64,000 nt of DNA from Pseudomonas iridis (GTDB taxonomy: Bacteria; Pseudomonadota; Gammaproteobacteria; Pseudomonadales; Pseudomonadaceae): contig NZ_JACXXO010000001.1 of NCBI RefSeq assembly GCF_017980685.1, forward strand, positions 310,001 through 374,000, given 5' to 3'. The notes under the pieces are model-generated. The model was not told where the DNA came from. It did no database searches and saw nothing but the letters and a program-made list of their open reading frames with translations. Shown here piece by piece: positions 9,034 through 17,378 of this stretch. How positions within the stretch are numbered: position 1 is the first letter of the stretch; every line of letters starts with the position of its first letter. The translations under genes and the position numbers were made by a program.

Positions 9034-9969
9034 ATGCTGAACAGTAACTTGCTTCGAAAACTCGACATGCAGGATCTCATGGTGTTTGTCGCCGTGTATG
9101 AGCAGAGCAGCGTCACCGATGTTTCGGAAACGCTGTTTGTCAGTCAGTCCACCGTCAGTTATTGCCTGAAAAAACTGCGAACCAGTTTCGAAGACGAGCT
9201 ATTCATCAACACTCGCACCGGCATGCGCCCCACCTACAAGGCCTGCAGCATGTACGGCCATGTGCAGAAGATTCTTGAAAGTATCAACCTGTGCCACGCC
9301 GGCGCCCCGGTGTTCAACCCGACCCAGCAAGCGGTCACGTTCAACATCTGCGCTCCGGAATATTTCGAGCAACTGATTCTGCCGCGCCTGTTGAAACGTT
9401 TCGACTTCGATGACTTGCCGGTGATGGTCAACGTGCACAAGTTCGAAACTGACGTCCCGGCCGACGAATTGCGCGACGGCAGCCTTGATCTGGTGATCAG
9501 TTTCGGCCCCAATTTTCACCGCCACCACACTGACCTGAAATCGCGAATGTTGCTGGAGGATGACCTGGTCTGCGTCTTCGACAAACGCGCCACGCCACTG
9601 GAGCCGCGCCTGAGCCTGCAAGCGTTCACCGAGCGGCGGCATGTGTTCCCGACACCCTGGACGTCCACCACCAATATGGTCGACGGTTGGCTGGCACGGC
9701 AGGCACAGAAACGCCAGATCGTCGCGCGCTCGAACAGTTACAGCGCCGCACTGAAGATGATCACCGGCACCGATTTCATCCTCACCCTGCCCCGGCGCAT
9801 CCAGCGTTTACTCACCAACGACGCGGTGTTTAATCACTGTGAGGCGCCCAATGGCCTGCCGGGATTCACCCTCGATATGCAATGGAGCCAGAACGCCGAT
9901 CAGGACAGCGCCAACGTGTGGCTGCGCGAGCAAGTGATCAAGGTGTGCAGCGAGCTGGAAGCAGGCTAA
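9034..9969 (+). CDS. LysR-family transcriptional regulator
   Basis: A 311-residue regulator. An N-terminal winged helix-turn-helix (residues about 12-70, LMVFVAVYEQSSVTDVSETL followed by SQSTVSYCLKKLR) precedes a substrate-binding-like effector domain. The recognition helix SQSTVSYCLKKL is slightly unlike the usual SQPAVS form. Target genes are unknown. The last four bases overlap the 3' end of the opposing isomerase gene, so the two are convergent. Confidence 0.85.
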   Translation: MLNSNLLRKLDMQDLMVFVAVYEQSSVTDVSETLFVSQSTVSYCLKKLRTSFEDELFINTRTGMRPTYKACSMYGHVQKILESINLCHAGAPVFNPTQQAVTFNICAPEYFEQLILPRLLKRFDFDDLPVMVNVHKFETDVPADELRDGSLDLVISFGPNFHRHHTDLKSRMLLEDDLVCVFDKRATPLEPRLSLQAFTERRHVFPTPWTSTTNMVDGWLARQAQKRQIVARSNSYSAALKMITGTDFILTLPRRIQRLLTNDAVFNHCEAPNGLPGFTLDMQWSQNADQDSANVWLREQVIKVCSELEAG

Positions 9970-10325
9970 ATGGCGGCTTTACTGTAGGACTCGCGGTCGA
10001 TATCCAACAGTTCCACACACAACTGCACCTCGACGCCGGCCGGCCATTCGCAAAGCTCCTGCAACACCGCCAGCAGACTTTGCGACAGCTGCTTCTTGGT
10101 CTCCGCCGAACGACCGCTGAGCAGTGCCAGCTTCACATGCACAAACGCCCGCTCGCCCATGGCCGTGCCGACCTTGAAGGTTTCAACCTTTACCGCACGG
10201 CTCTTGATATCGAACTCGGCGGCGAACTGACCGGAACCCACCAAAGTGTTGTTTAGCCGGATCAACGCGAGGTCGGCGTTCAACTGCGGCAGGTTGGCGG
10301 TGTATTCCATGTGCAGGTGTGGCAT
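9966..10325 (-). CDS. 5-carboxymethyl-2-hydroxymuconate delta-isomerase-like protein
   Basis: A 119-residue protein of the CHMI (HpaF-like) branch of the tautomerase superfamily. The start at 10325 places Pro directly after Met (MPHLHMEYTANLP), the catalytic N-terminal proline of the family; GGAG precedes it. The homoprotocatechuate meta-cleavage enzymes are not next to it, so the physiological substrate is uncertain. Its stop overlaps the LysR stop by four bases, tail to tail. Confidence 0.8.
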   Translation of the reverse strand: MPHLHMEYTANLPQLNADLALIRLNNTLVGSGQFAAEFDIKSRAVKVETFKVGTAMGERAFVHVKLALLSGRSAETKKQLSQSLLAVLQELCEWPAGVEVQLCVELLDIDRESYSKAAI

Positions 10326-10395
10326 GGGGATGCTCCAGTCAGCGGGTTGGGGGGGCATACATATAACACAGCAAATCGCAGCGCCCTTGTTGGGG

Positions 10396-11316
10396 TCACG
10401 CCGGGATCAGAGGTCTTTCGCTCATGAACGCTTCAAGCCGCGAGCGCAACCAGCGCTCGGCCGGGTCGCTGTCGACGTGGCTGAGCCAGACCATCGACAG
10501 GTCCAGCGTCGGCGTCTTGAACGGGAACGGTTCTTTGAACAGCAGTCCGGAAGTGGCCATGGCTGCGGCGGTGTAGTCCGGCAGGCTGGCGATCAGGTCG
10601 GTGCCGGCCAACAGCGCCGGCAACGCGCTGTATTGCGGCACCGACAGTACCACCTGACGGGTACGACCGAGTTCCGCCAGCCACTCGTCGGCGAAGCCGC
10701 TGACGTTGGCCGTGTGGGACACCAGCACGTGCGGACGCGCGCAGTATTCATCGAGGGTCAGCGGTGTATCGGAGGCGTCGGCACGCAGGATGCTCGGCTG
10801 AATGTGCCGCAGCAATTTGCGTTTGGCATTGGCCGGCAGGCCACGGGTCTGGCTGATGCCGACGGTGATGTCGCCGGCGGCCAGCAAGTCGGGAATCCGC
10901 CAGTAATCGACGTGTTGCACAACGAACACGACGCTCGGTGCTTCCTGACGCAGCGCGCGCAACAGCGGCGGCAGCAGGCCAAACTCGACGTCATCGGACA
11001 GGCCGATGCGGAAGGTCATGGTGCTCACCGCCGGATCGAAATCGCGGGTCAGGCTCAGCGCCACCGACAGCGAATCCAGCGCAGGCTTGAGGTGGCGAAA
11101 GATATCTTCGGCGCGGGCCGTCGGCTCCATACGGTGGCCGACGCGAATAAACAACGGATCGTTGAGCATCGTGCGCAATCGGTTGAGCGCCGAGCTGATG
11201 GTCGGCTGGCCGAGAAACAGCTTTTCCGCCGCGCGGGTGACGTTGCGTTCGAGCATCAAGGTCTCGAACACCACCATCAGGTTGATGTCAGCCTTGCGAA
11301 GTTCATTGCGGTTCAT
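10396..11316 (-). CDS. LysR-family transcriptional regulator
   Basis: A 306-residue LysR protein with helix-turn-helix VTRAAEKLFLGQPTISSALN at residues 26-45 and the usual FRIGLSDDVEFGLLPPLL effector-domain entry near residue 103. It lies 70 bases upstream of the isomerase gene on the same strand and could be co-transcribed with it. Regulon unknown. Confidence 0.85.
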   Translation of the reverse strand: MNRNELRKADINLMVVFETLMLERNVTRAAEKLFLGQPTISSALNRLRTMLNDPLFIRVGHRMEPTARAEDIFRHLKPALDSLSVALSLTRDFDPAVSTMTFRIGLSDDVEFGLLPPLLRALRQEAPSVVFVVQHVDYWRIPDLLAAGDITVGISQTRGLPANAKRKLLRHIQPSILRADASDTPLTLDEYCARPHVLVSHTANVSGFADEWLAELGRTRQVVLSVPQYSALPALLAGTDLIASLPDYTAAAMATSGLLFKEPFPFKTPTLDLSMVWLSHVDSDPAERWLRSRLEAFMSERPLIPA

Positions 11317-11666
11317 CCATAGCCCCCTGCTCCCCGGAATGCGGGCAGTGTAGAAAGGCCTGGGGGGCGGCGTCCATCGTCATGATGCGTCGGTCCACCG
11401 GCAAGCGATTCAAACCCGTCCAACTGACCAACTCAAGATCGAGCAACTGACGAAAAAACCTCATGGGAGCGCGGGAAAAGTCTGTCGAGAAAGAACGCCA
11501 TACAGCCAATCAACCGGACACACCAGACGCTCTGGCTCAAGCCCTTCAGAAACATCCTCCAACGATTGGAAACAAATGTCCGATGGCCAAAAAAACCGCC
11601 TGCGCTAGGCTTGCGTCGATGCGCCACACAGGCTGTCGCACGTATTAATCGCATGGAGCGAACTGA
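11317..11666. other. Intergenic region with no clear gene
   Basis: About 350 bases between the LysR start and the DUF1508 gene. Short reading frames here have no ribosome binding site and no recognisable product. The last 20 bases hold GGAG for the next gene. Nothing else is supported. Confidence 0.5.
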
Positions 11667-11858
11667 ATGTATTTCGAGATTTACAGGCAATCCAGAGGCA
11701 CCCCCACTACAGGCAAAGGCCAATGGCGTTGGAGACTGCGCGCGGGCAATCACGAGACCATCGCCAGTGGCGAGTCGTATGTGAACAAGGCGGATTGTTT
11801 ACACGTGATCGAGTTGATCAAGGGTGCGCAGGGGGATACACCGGTTAAGGAAATTTAA
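11667..11858 (+). CDS. DUF1508 (YegP-like) single-repeat protein
   Basis: A 63-residue protein with one DUF1508 unit: YFEIYRQ, then GQWRWRLRAGNHETIASGES and NKADCLHVIELIKG. The family usually has one or two such units and is small and cytoplasmic with unknown role, sometimes stress-linked. GGAG at 11653-11656 fits the ATG. A two-unit relative is encoded at 52789-53133 in this window. Confidence 0.8.
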   Translation: MYFEIYRQSRGTPTTGKGQWRWRLRAGNHETIASGESYVNKADCLHVIELIKGAQGDTPVKEI

Positions 11859-12009
11859 CCGCGAGAGTCACTGCGCGACACCGTCCTCCAGCCTTTTCCT
11901 TTTTTTCTTTAACGACTAGCGGGCCTCCTTTCCTCTCCTACGCTCTGCGGCGCATGGGGTCATCCGGCCCGGTTTCACCCAATCATTGAACTCAAAAGGA
12001 GCCGCAGAA

Positions 12010-12051
12010 ATGGCTAGAGATAAAGCGAAAGACGACAAGCATTTCAACTGA
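12010..12051 (+). CDS. Candidate 13-residue peptide gene
   Basis: An ATG at 12010 is preceded by AAAAGGAG ending at 12001 and reads MARDKAKDDKHFN, followed by TGA and, within five bases, by an intrinsic terminator (12056-12086). The peptide is very hydrophilic and charged. Strong ribosome binding site plus immediate terminator make a small independent transcript plausible. I do not recognise the product; it could also be a leader peptide or chance. Confidence 0.45.
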   Translation: MARDKAKDDKHFN

Positions 12052-12055
12052 TGCA

Positions 12056-12086
12056 AAGCCCCACAGGTTCGTCCTGGGGGCTTTTT
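12056..12086 (+). terminator. Intrinsic terminator after the 13-residue ORF
   Basis: AAAGCCCCACAGG, loop TTCG, TCCTGGGGGCTTTTT: a GC-rich stem with a stable tetraloop followed by five T. Confidence 0.8.
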
Positions 12087-12149
12087 CTGTGTTTGATAAG
12101 AGGTGTCGGCAGACGCAGAACCAGAGCTTGAGAGCCTAAACCAGAAACG

Positions 12150-12185
12150 AAAAAGCCCCGTAGATTTTCATCTACGGGGCTTTTT
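12150..12185. terminator. Bidirectional intrinsic terminator
   Basis: AAAAAGCCCCGTAGA, loop, TCTACGGGGCTTTTT is nearly a perfect inverted repeat with A and T tracts on both sides. On the minus strand it lies directly after the tRNA-Ser, ending the dapA-to-tRNA unit. Confidence 0.88.
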
Positions 12186-12192
12186 CTATGTA

Positions 12193-12282
12193 TGGCGGAG
12201 AGATAGGGATTCGAACCCTAGGTACCGGTGAAGGTACAACGGATTTCGAATCCGTCCCATTCGGCCACTCTGGCATCTCTCC
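12193..12282 (-). tRNA. tRNA-Ser (CGA)
   Basis: Ninety bases on the minus strand. The acceptor stem GGAGAGA pairs with TCTCTCC, followed by G and encoded CCA. The anticodon loop TTCGAAA gives anticodon CGA (reads UCG). A long variable arm (TTGTACCTTCACCGGTACCT region) and T-loop GGTTCGAATCC confirm a class II serine tRNA. It lies downstream of purC on the same strand. Confidence 0.95.
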
Positions 12283-12365
12283 AACGGCGCGCATCATAAC
12301 AACACTTTTACCGAAAGCAAACCCTCTTTCGAAAAAATCTGCGTGCTATCAGATGCTTGCGTCGA

Positions 12366-13079
12366 TTAAAGCGGTACGCCCAGACGATTGGCGACTTCTT
12401 CGTAGGCTTCGATAACGTCACCGAGGCCCTGACGGAAGCGGTCCTTGTCCATCTTCTTCTTGGTGTCCTTGTCCCACAGACGGCAGCCGTCCGGGCTGAA
12501 CTCGTCGCCCAGGACGATGGAGCCGTCGCTGAATACGCCGAATTCAAGCTTGAAGTCGACCAGCAGCAGGCCGGCGTCGTCGAACAGTTTGCTCAGGACT
12601 TCGTTGACCTTGAGCGACAGTTCTTTCATGCGGACCAGTTGCTCGGCGGTGCCCCAGCCGAATGCCACAACGTGGGATTCGTTGATGAACGGGTCGCCCT
12701 TGGCGTCGTCCTTCAGGAACAGTTCGAAGGTGTACGGATTGAGCTTGATGCCCTCTTCCACACCCAAGCGCTTGACCAGGCTGCCCGCGGCGTAGTTACG
12801 CACGACGCACTCGACCGGGATCATGTCCAGCTTCTTCACCAGGCACTCGTTGTCGCCCAGCAGTTTGTCGAATTGGGTCGGAATACCGGCCGCTTCGAGC
12901 TTCTGCATGATGAAGGCGTTGAACTTGTTGTTCACCATGCCTTTGCGGTCGAGCTGTTCGATGCGCTTGCCGTCGAACGCCGAAGTGTCGTTGCGAAACA
13001 GCAGGATCAAGCGGTCAGCGTCGTCGGTCTTGTAAACCGATTTGGCTTTGCCGCGGTAGAGTTCTTCACGTTTTTCCAT
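12366..13079 (-). CDS. purC: SAICAR synthetase (phosphoribosylaminoimidazole-succinocarboxamide synthase)
   Basis: A 237-residue enzyme of de novo purine synthesis that joins CAIR and aspartate using ATP. It starts with [17 protein letters not shown], has [10 protein letters not shown] near residue 29, [13 protein letters not shown] near residue 92 and VDFKLEFG with [11 protein letters not shown], all standard for the PurC family. Length is normal. It follows the MBL gene by 28 bases and GGAG precedes the start. It is the last protein gene before tRNA-Ser in this cluster. Confidence 0.96.
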   Translation of the reverse strand: MEKREELYRGKAKSVYKTDDADRLILLFRNDTSAFDGKRIEQLDRKGMVNNKFNAFIMQKLEAAGIPTQFDKLLGDNECLVKKLDMIPVECVVRNYAAGSLVKRLGVEEGIKLNPYTFELFLKDDAKGDPFINESHVVAFGWGTAEQLVRMKELSLKVNEVLSKLFDDAGLLLVDFKLEFGVFSDGSIVLGDEFSPDGCRLWDKDTKKKMDKDRFRQGLGDVIEAYEEVANRLGVPL

Positions 13080-13107
13080 GATGGGCTCCGCTTGCTAAGT
13101 AGGTGGG

Positions 13108-13869
13108 CTAGGCGATGTGGCGCCAGTCGAGCCCTGAATCTTGATCGGCCAGTTGCAGCCAGTCCGGGTCGCACCCAAGGGTGTCGACAAAACATTGTCG
13201 GGCCAGCTGCGGCAAGTTGTTCTTGCTGCTCAGATGAGCCAGGACCAGATGTTGCAGCCCCTGCCAGCCCAGCTCGGACACCAGGAATGCCGCCTGATGG
13301 TTGTTCAAATGTCCCAGCTCGCCGCCCACCCGCTGCTTGAGAAAGTACGGGTAATGACCACGGGCCAGCATGTCACGGCAATGGTTGGATTCGATCATCA
13401 ACGCATCGAGATCCCGATAACCGTCCAGCACCCGCTCGCAGTAGGAACCCAGGTCGGTCAGCAGGCCGAAGCGCCGCTGCTCGATGTCACTGAATACATA
13501 CTGGGTCGGTTCCTGCGCATCGTGGGCCACGGCAATGACCCCGATATTCAGTGCACCGATCTGCAGTTGCTCGCCGCCGGCCAGAAAGCCTGCGGGCTCA
13601 ATCGGTTTGCGCATCCCGCGCAGTGTGCCGCGACTGAGGTAGACCGGCAGATTGTAGCGCCGAGACAGCAAACCCACGCCATGCACGTGGTCGGCATGTT
13701 CGTGGGTTACGAGTATCGCGCTCAGTTGCGCCGGGTTTACACCCAGGCGCAACAGGCGTTTTTCGGTTTCCCGCAGGGAAAAACCACAATCCACCAGCAC
13801 ATACGTATCAGCACTGGCGATCAGCGTGCCGTTCCCTTGGCTACCGCTGCCGAGAACGGCAAAACGCAT
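13108..13869 (-). CDS. MBL-fold metallo-hydrolase (YycJ-like)
   Basis: A 253-residue metallo-beta-lactamase-fold enzyme. MRFAVLGSGSQGNGTLI at the start, the metal motif VTHEHADHVHG near residue 54, AHDA near residue 114 and IESNHC near residue 159 give the dinuclear metal site. The small size without the RNA-cleaving extension fits the YycJ/Exo-like group; the real substrate is unknown. It lies four bases after bamC, so it belongs to the dapA-bamC-purC operon. Confidence 0.85.
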   Translation of the reverse strand: MRFAVLGSGSQGNGTLIASADTYVLVDCGFSLRETEKRLLRLGVNPAQLSAILVTHEHADHVHGVGLLSRRYNLPVYLSRGTLRGMRKPIEPAGFLAGGEQLQIGALNIGVIAVAHDAQEPTQYVFSDIEQRRFGLLTDLGSYCERVLDGYRDLDALMIESNHCRDMLARGHYPYFLKQRVGGELGHLNNHQAAFLVSELGWQGLQHLVLAHLSSKNNLPQLARQCFVDTLGCDPDWLQLADQDSGLDWRHIA

Positions 13870-13873
13870 GTGA

Positions 13874-14989
13874 TCAGCCCAGGTTGTCCTGAATTACGCT
13901 CAACACTTTGCGCGCCACGTCAGCCGGCGCAACGGTGTTGATGTTTTTCTCGACGGTCACCTGAATGTTCTCGCCAACCTTGCTCAGGCGAACCTGATAA
14001 CGCTCGGCACGGGCTTCAACTTCTTCCTTGCTCGGCGCGCTGCCGAACAGGCCGCTGAAGAAACCAGGCTTGTCGTCTTTGTTCTCGGCTTTTTCGGCCA
14101 GGTTGATGTAGTACAGGCCCAGGCTGCGGTTGATGTCTTCAACACGCCATTCACCTTGTTCCAGTGCACGGCCAACGCTCGACCAGGCACGGTCAAGGTC
14201 GGTACCGACGTTCAACACCGGGTTACCGCTGCCGTCTTCGTTGAGACTGACGCGGCTCGGGGTATCGAAATCACGGGACGCCAGCATCGACACCGAACCG
14301 CCCTTCTCGGAGATACGGCTCATGCTCGCGAGCATGTCGTCGACCAGAGCGGCGTCCAGACCCGTGTTGACCGACCGGTTGGTGAAGGCCACATCGGCGC
14401 TGCTGCCGGCAGGACGCTCGGCGCTGACCACGTAGATTTCACTGGTGTTGCGCTGCACGCCTGGCTCGATCCGCACACGAACGCGGGTTTCGCTGTCGGT
14501 GCTGACGCCGGCTGCGCTCAGACGCTTGGCCATTGCTGCCGACAGCTCGTCGGAGTGCTGCCAGGTGGTGGTGAATTCGCCGGTTTGCGGACGCTGTTCA
14601 TCCAGACGGAAACCGTTGTCCTGGAAGAACTGCACAGCCACTGGCCAGACTTCGGCCGGTGGATGCTGGGCCACGACCCAACGGGTATCGCCACTCTTCT
14701 GCAGCGAGTAGTCGCTGGCATCGGCAACGGCCGACAACGGCTGAGGACGTGGAACCACGTACTCGCCCTTGGCGGTGTCGTCAGCGACGTTGCGCGGGAT
14801 CGGCAGCAGCGGATCCAGACGCTTGGAAGTGCTGACGTCCGCTGGCAGTTGCATCGGTGCAGTCTGTTGCGCTTGCAGGTAATCGCTACCACGGTCGCGG
14901 AAATAACCTTCCGGCCCCCAGACCCATCCGCAGCCGCTGGTGCTGGAGATAATCAAGGCAAGTGCGGAAAGTCCGGCCATTCGCTTCAT
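13874..14989 (-). CDS. bamC: Outer membrane assembly lipoprotein BamC
   Basis: Read from ATG 14989 (GGAAG upstream) it has 371 residues. A lipoprotein signal ends in SSTSGC, then a proline-rich unstructured stretch (residues about 40-90, PLLPIPRN and VVPRPQPLS) and two helix-grip domains (HPPAEVWPVAVQFFQ and TDLDRAWSSVGRALEQ). This is the BamC layout; it is an accessory part of the BAM complex that inserts beta-barrels. The longer reading from 15025 overlaps dapA and is rejected. dapA stops 17 bases upstream, as in many gammaproteobacteria. Confidence 0.93.
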   Translation of the reverse strand: MKRMAGLSALALIISSTSGCGWVWGPEGYFRDRGSDYLQAQQTAPMQLPADVSTSKRLDPLLPIPRNVADDTAKGEYVVPRPQPLSAVADASDYSLQKSGDTRWVVAQHPPAEVWPVAVQFFQDNGFRLDEQRPQTGEFTTTWQHSDELSAAMAKRLSAAGVSTDSETRVRVRIEPGVQRNTSEIYVVSAERPAGSSADVAFTNRSVNTGLDAALVDDMLASMSRISEKGGSVSMLASRDFDTPSRVSLNEDGSGNPVLNVGTDLDRAWSSVGRALEQGEWRVEDINRSLGLYYINLAEKAENKDDKPGFFSGLFGSAPSKEEVEARAERYQVRLSKVGENIQVTVEKNINTVAPADVARKVLSVIQDNLG

Positions 14990-15006
14990 GCGTTGTACTT
15001 CCTCAA

Positions 15007-15885
15007 TTAAACCAGGACGCTGCACTGGCGCAGGGCCGAGCGAAGCGTTTCATGACAAGGAGTGCTCAGCCAGGTGAGTGGCAGGCGGATGCCTTCGTGC
15101 ATCAGGCCCATTTCAACCAAAGCCCACTTCACCGGAATCGGGTTGGCTTCGATGAACAGGTCTTTGTGCAGCGGCATCAGTTTTTCGTTGATGGCCCGTG
15201 CGGTCTCGGCGTCGCCCTTGAGCGCGGCCTCGCACAGATCAGCCATTTCGCGCGGAGCGACGTTGGCAGTAACAGAGATATTGCCCTTGCCGCCCAGCAG
15301 GATCAGTTCGACGGCGGTTGGATCATCGCCGGACAGCACGATGAAGTCCTTGCTCACGCCATCGATGATCGCTTTGGCACGGACCAGATCGCCGGTGGCT
15401 TCCTTGATGCCGATGATGTTCGGCACGGTGGACAGGCGAATCACGGTCTCGGCCTGCATGTCGCAAGACGTGCGGCCAGGAACGTTGTAGAGAATCTGTG
15501 GGATGTCGACCGATTCAGCGATGTGTTTGAAATGCTGATACAAGCCTTCCTGAGTCGGCTTGTTGTAGTACGGAACGACCAGCAGGCAGGCATCGGCGCC
15601 GGCTTCCTTGGCGTTGCGGGTCAGCTCGACGGCTTCGCGAGTCGAGTTGGCGCCGGTGCCGGCGATCACCGGAATGCGGCCTGCAACCTGTTTGACCACG
15701 GCTTTGATGACGGCGATGTGTTCTTCTACATCAAGGGTTGCCGACTCGCCGGTAGTACCGACCGCGACAATGGCATGGGTGCCGTTCTTGAGGTGGAAGT
15801 CCACGAGTTTGCTGAGGCTGTCCCAGTCAAGACGCCCTTGTGCATCCATGGGAGTGACCAGTGCCACCATACTGCCCGCAATCAT
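15007..15885 (-). CDS. dapA: 4-hydroxy-tetrahydrodipicolinate synthase
   Basis: From ATG 15885 the enzyme has 292 residues. Schiff-base Lys161 is in [11 protein letters not shown], Tyr133 and Arg138 in YNVPGRTSC, and the pyruvate-binding VGTTGES near residue 42. It condenses pyruvate with aspartate semialdehyde in lysine and diaminopimelate synthesis. Upstream codons back to 15969 lack a ribosome binding site. It is the first gene of the dapA-bamC-MBL-purC cluster. Confidence 0.96.
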   Translation of the reverse strand: MIAGSMVALVTPMDAQGRLDWDSLSKLVDFHLKNGTHAIVAVGTTGESATLDVEEHIAVIKAVVKQVAGRIPVIAGTGANSTREAVELTRNAKEAGADACLLVVPYYNKPTQEGLYQHFKHIAESVDIPQILYNVPGRTSCDMQAETVIRLSTVPNIIGIKEATGDLVRAKAIIDGVSKDFIVLSGDDPTAVELILLGGKGNISVTANVAPREMADLCEAALKGDAETARAINEKLMPLHKDLFIEANPIPVKWALVEMGLMHEGIRLPLTWLSTPCHETLRSALRQCSVLV

Positions 15886-16222
15886 GAAACCGCTCCTGCC
15901 GGAAAAAGAGAGCGGTAATGGTACTGGCGCCAAGATGCTTGCACAAGCAAAGTACTGCGCTGCCGCCATTCCCCTTGGCGTCGCTTTTCGCTACCCTTCA
16001 GACTTTGATCGGTACTGATCAGCTTGTACGCCGGGTTTCAGCCTCCCTTTTCGGCCTCCCAGGCCCCGTTCCAGCGTCGCATCGACGCGCTCCCGTTGAG
16101 TGGAGCGAGCCGCGAGCGCTTGCCGGGGCTTTCTGAACGGACAGCCTTAATGGGCACACGGGCACTCTGCGGCGATCAACGCCCGTAAACCTACCGACCG
16201 CTCATCGCTTTAGGAATGCTGC
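15886..16222. other. Divergent promoter region dapA / gcvR
   Basis: About 337 bases without a credible gene. A stretch near 16068-16120 can fold on GCGCTCCCGTTGAGTGGAGCG. AGGA before the gcvR ATG is the only site I can place confidently. Confidence 0.45.
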
Positions 16223-16783
16223 ATGTCCACCCCCACAGTTCGCGAACAATTCCTTGTCATCAGTGCCCTCGGCGCCAACCCCATGGAGCTGACTAACGTC
16301 CTGTGCCGCGCCAGCCATGAAAATCGCTGCGCCGTGGTTACATCCCGCCTGACCCGCCATGGCGAGTGCAGCGCGCTGATTCTCGAAATCTCTGGCAGCT
16401 GGGACGCCCTCGCACGCCTGGAAGGCAGCCTGTCAGGTCTCGCCAAGAAGCACGCGTTCACCGTCAACGTGGTGCGCAGCGCACCATTGGAGAACCGTCC
16501 GCAGGCGCTGCCATACGTGGCTTACGTCAGCTCGGCGTATCGTCCGGACATCATCAATGAGCTGTGCCAGTTCTTCATGGATCACAATGTCGAACTGGAA
16601 AACCTGACGTGCGACACGTATCAGGCACCGCAGACCGGTGGCACCATGCTCAACGCCACGTTCACCGTGACCCTGCCGGCCGGCACCCAGATCAGTTGGC
16701 TGCGTGATCAGTTCCTGGATTTCTCAGACGCCATGAACCTCGATGCCCTGATCGAACCCTGGCGCCCACAAAACCCAATGTAA
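16223..16783 (+). CDS. gcvR: Glycine cleavage system transcriptional repressor (GcvR-like, double ACT)
   Basis: A 186-residue protein made of two ACT domains: FLVISALGANPMELTNVLCR at the start and AYVSSAYRPDIINELCQFF near residue 98. This is the GcvR pattern; in E. coli GcvR binds glycine and holds the activator GcvA in check. No gcv genes are near. It precedes bcp by 10 bases, an arrangement common in Proteobacteria, so the two are likely co-transcribed. Confidence 0.88.
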   Translation: MSTPTVREQFLVISALGANPMELTNVLCRASHENRCAVVTSRLTRHGECSALILEISGSWDALARLEGSLSGLAKKHAFTVNVVRSAPLENRPQALPYVAYVSSAYRPDIINELCQFFMDHNVELENLTCDTYQAPQTGGTMLNATFTVTLPAGTQISWLRDQFLDFSDAMNLDALIEPWRPQNPM

Positions 16784-16793
16784 GGAAGCTTTC

Positions 16794-17267
16794 ATGGCCG
16801 TTGTCATCGACCAACCGGTTGCGGATTTCGAAGCACCTGCCACCAGCGGGCAAACCGTCAGCCTGTCTGCCCTGAAGGGCAAGCAAGTGGTGATCTACTT
16901 CTATCCGAAGGACAGCACCCCGGGCTGCACCACCGAGGGTCAGGGCTTTCGTGATCAGTACGCGGCGTTCAGGGCCGCCAATACGGAAATCTTCGGCATC
17001 TCCCGCGACAGCCTGAAGTCTCACGAGAACTTCAAGGGCAAGCAGGAGTTTCCGTTCGAGCTGATCAGCGACAAGGACGAGGCTGTCTGCCAGTTGTTCG
17101 ACGTGATCAAGCTCAAGAAGCTTTACGGCAAGGAATACCTGGGTGTTGATCGCAGCACGTTCCTGATTGATAAGGACGGCGTGCTGCGTCAGGAATGGCG
17201 TGGCGTGAAGGTGCCGGGGCATGTCGATGCGGTCCTGGCTGCCGCTCAAGCGCTGAATAAAGCCTGA
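16794..17267 (+). CDS. bcp: Thioredoxin-dependent thiol peroxidase (Bcp/PrxQ)
   Basis: A 157-residue peroxiredoxin. The peroxidatic Cys45 lies in KDSTPGCTTEG; the Cys five residues later found in E. coli Bcp is replaced (Gln50), but Cys99 in DEAVCQLF remains. It reduces hydrogen peroxide and organic peroxides with thioredoxin. AAGGAAG precedes the ATG. Second gene of the gcvR-bcp pair. Confidence 0.93.
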   Translation: MAVVIDQPVADFEAPATSGQTVSLSALKGKQVVIYFYPKDSTPGCTTEGQGFRDQYAAFRAANTEIFGISRDSLKSHENFKGKQEFPFELISDKDEAVCQLFDVIKLKKLYGKEYLGVDRSTFLIDKDGVLRQEWRGVKVPGHVDAVLAAAQALNKA

Positions 17268-17270
17268 GGA

Positions 17271-17376
17271 TCAAAAAGATCGCAGCCTGCGGCAACTCCT
17301 GCATGTTCGATGTCCGATCGCATATTGTGCGGTGACACCGAAAACTGCAGGAGCTACCGCAGGCTGCGATCTTTTG
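17271..17376. repeat. REP inverted pair, GATCGCAGCCTGCGGC family
   Basis: AGATCGCAGCCTGCGGCAAC near 17278-17297 faces GCTACCGCAGGCTGCGATCTTTT near 17352-17376 across a spacer of about 55 bases. The same family occurs at 45686 and 62484. It lies between convergent bcp and the permease gene and may also help end transcription. Confidence 0.85.
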
Positions 17377-17378
17377 TT

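Noticed and set aside
12193-12282. tRNA-Ser as an integration site of a genomic island
   Set aside because: Flanks are ordinary core genes, and no integrase or second copy of the tRNA 3' end was seen in the window.
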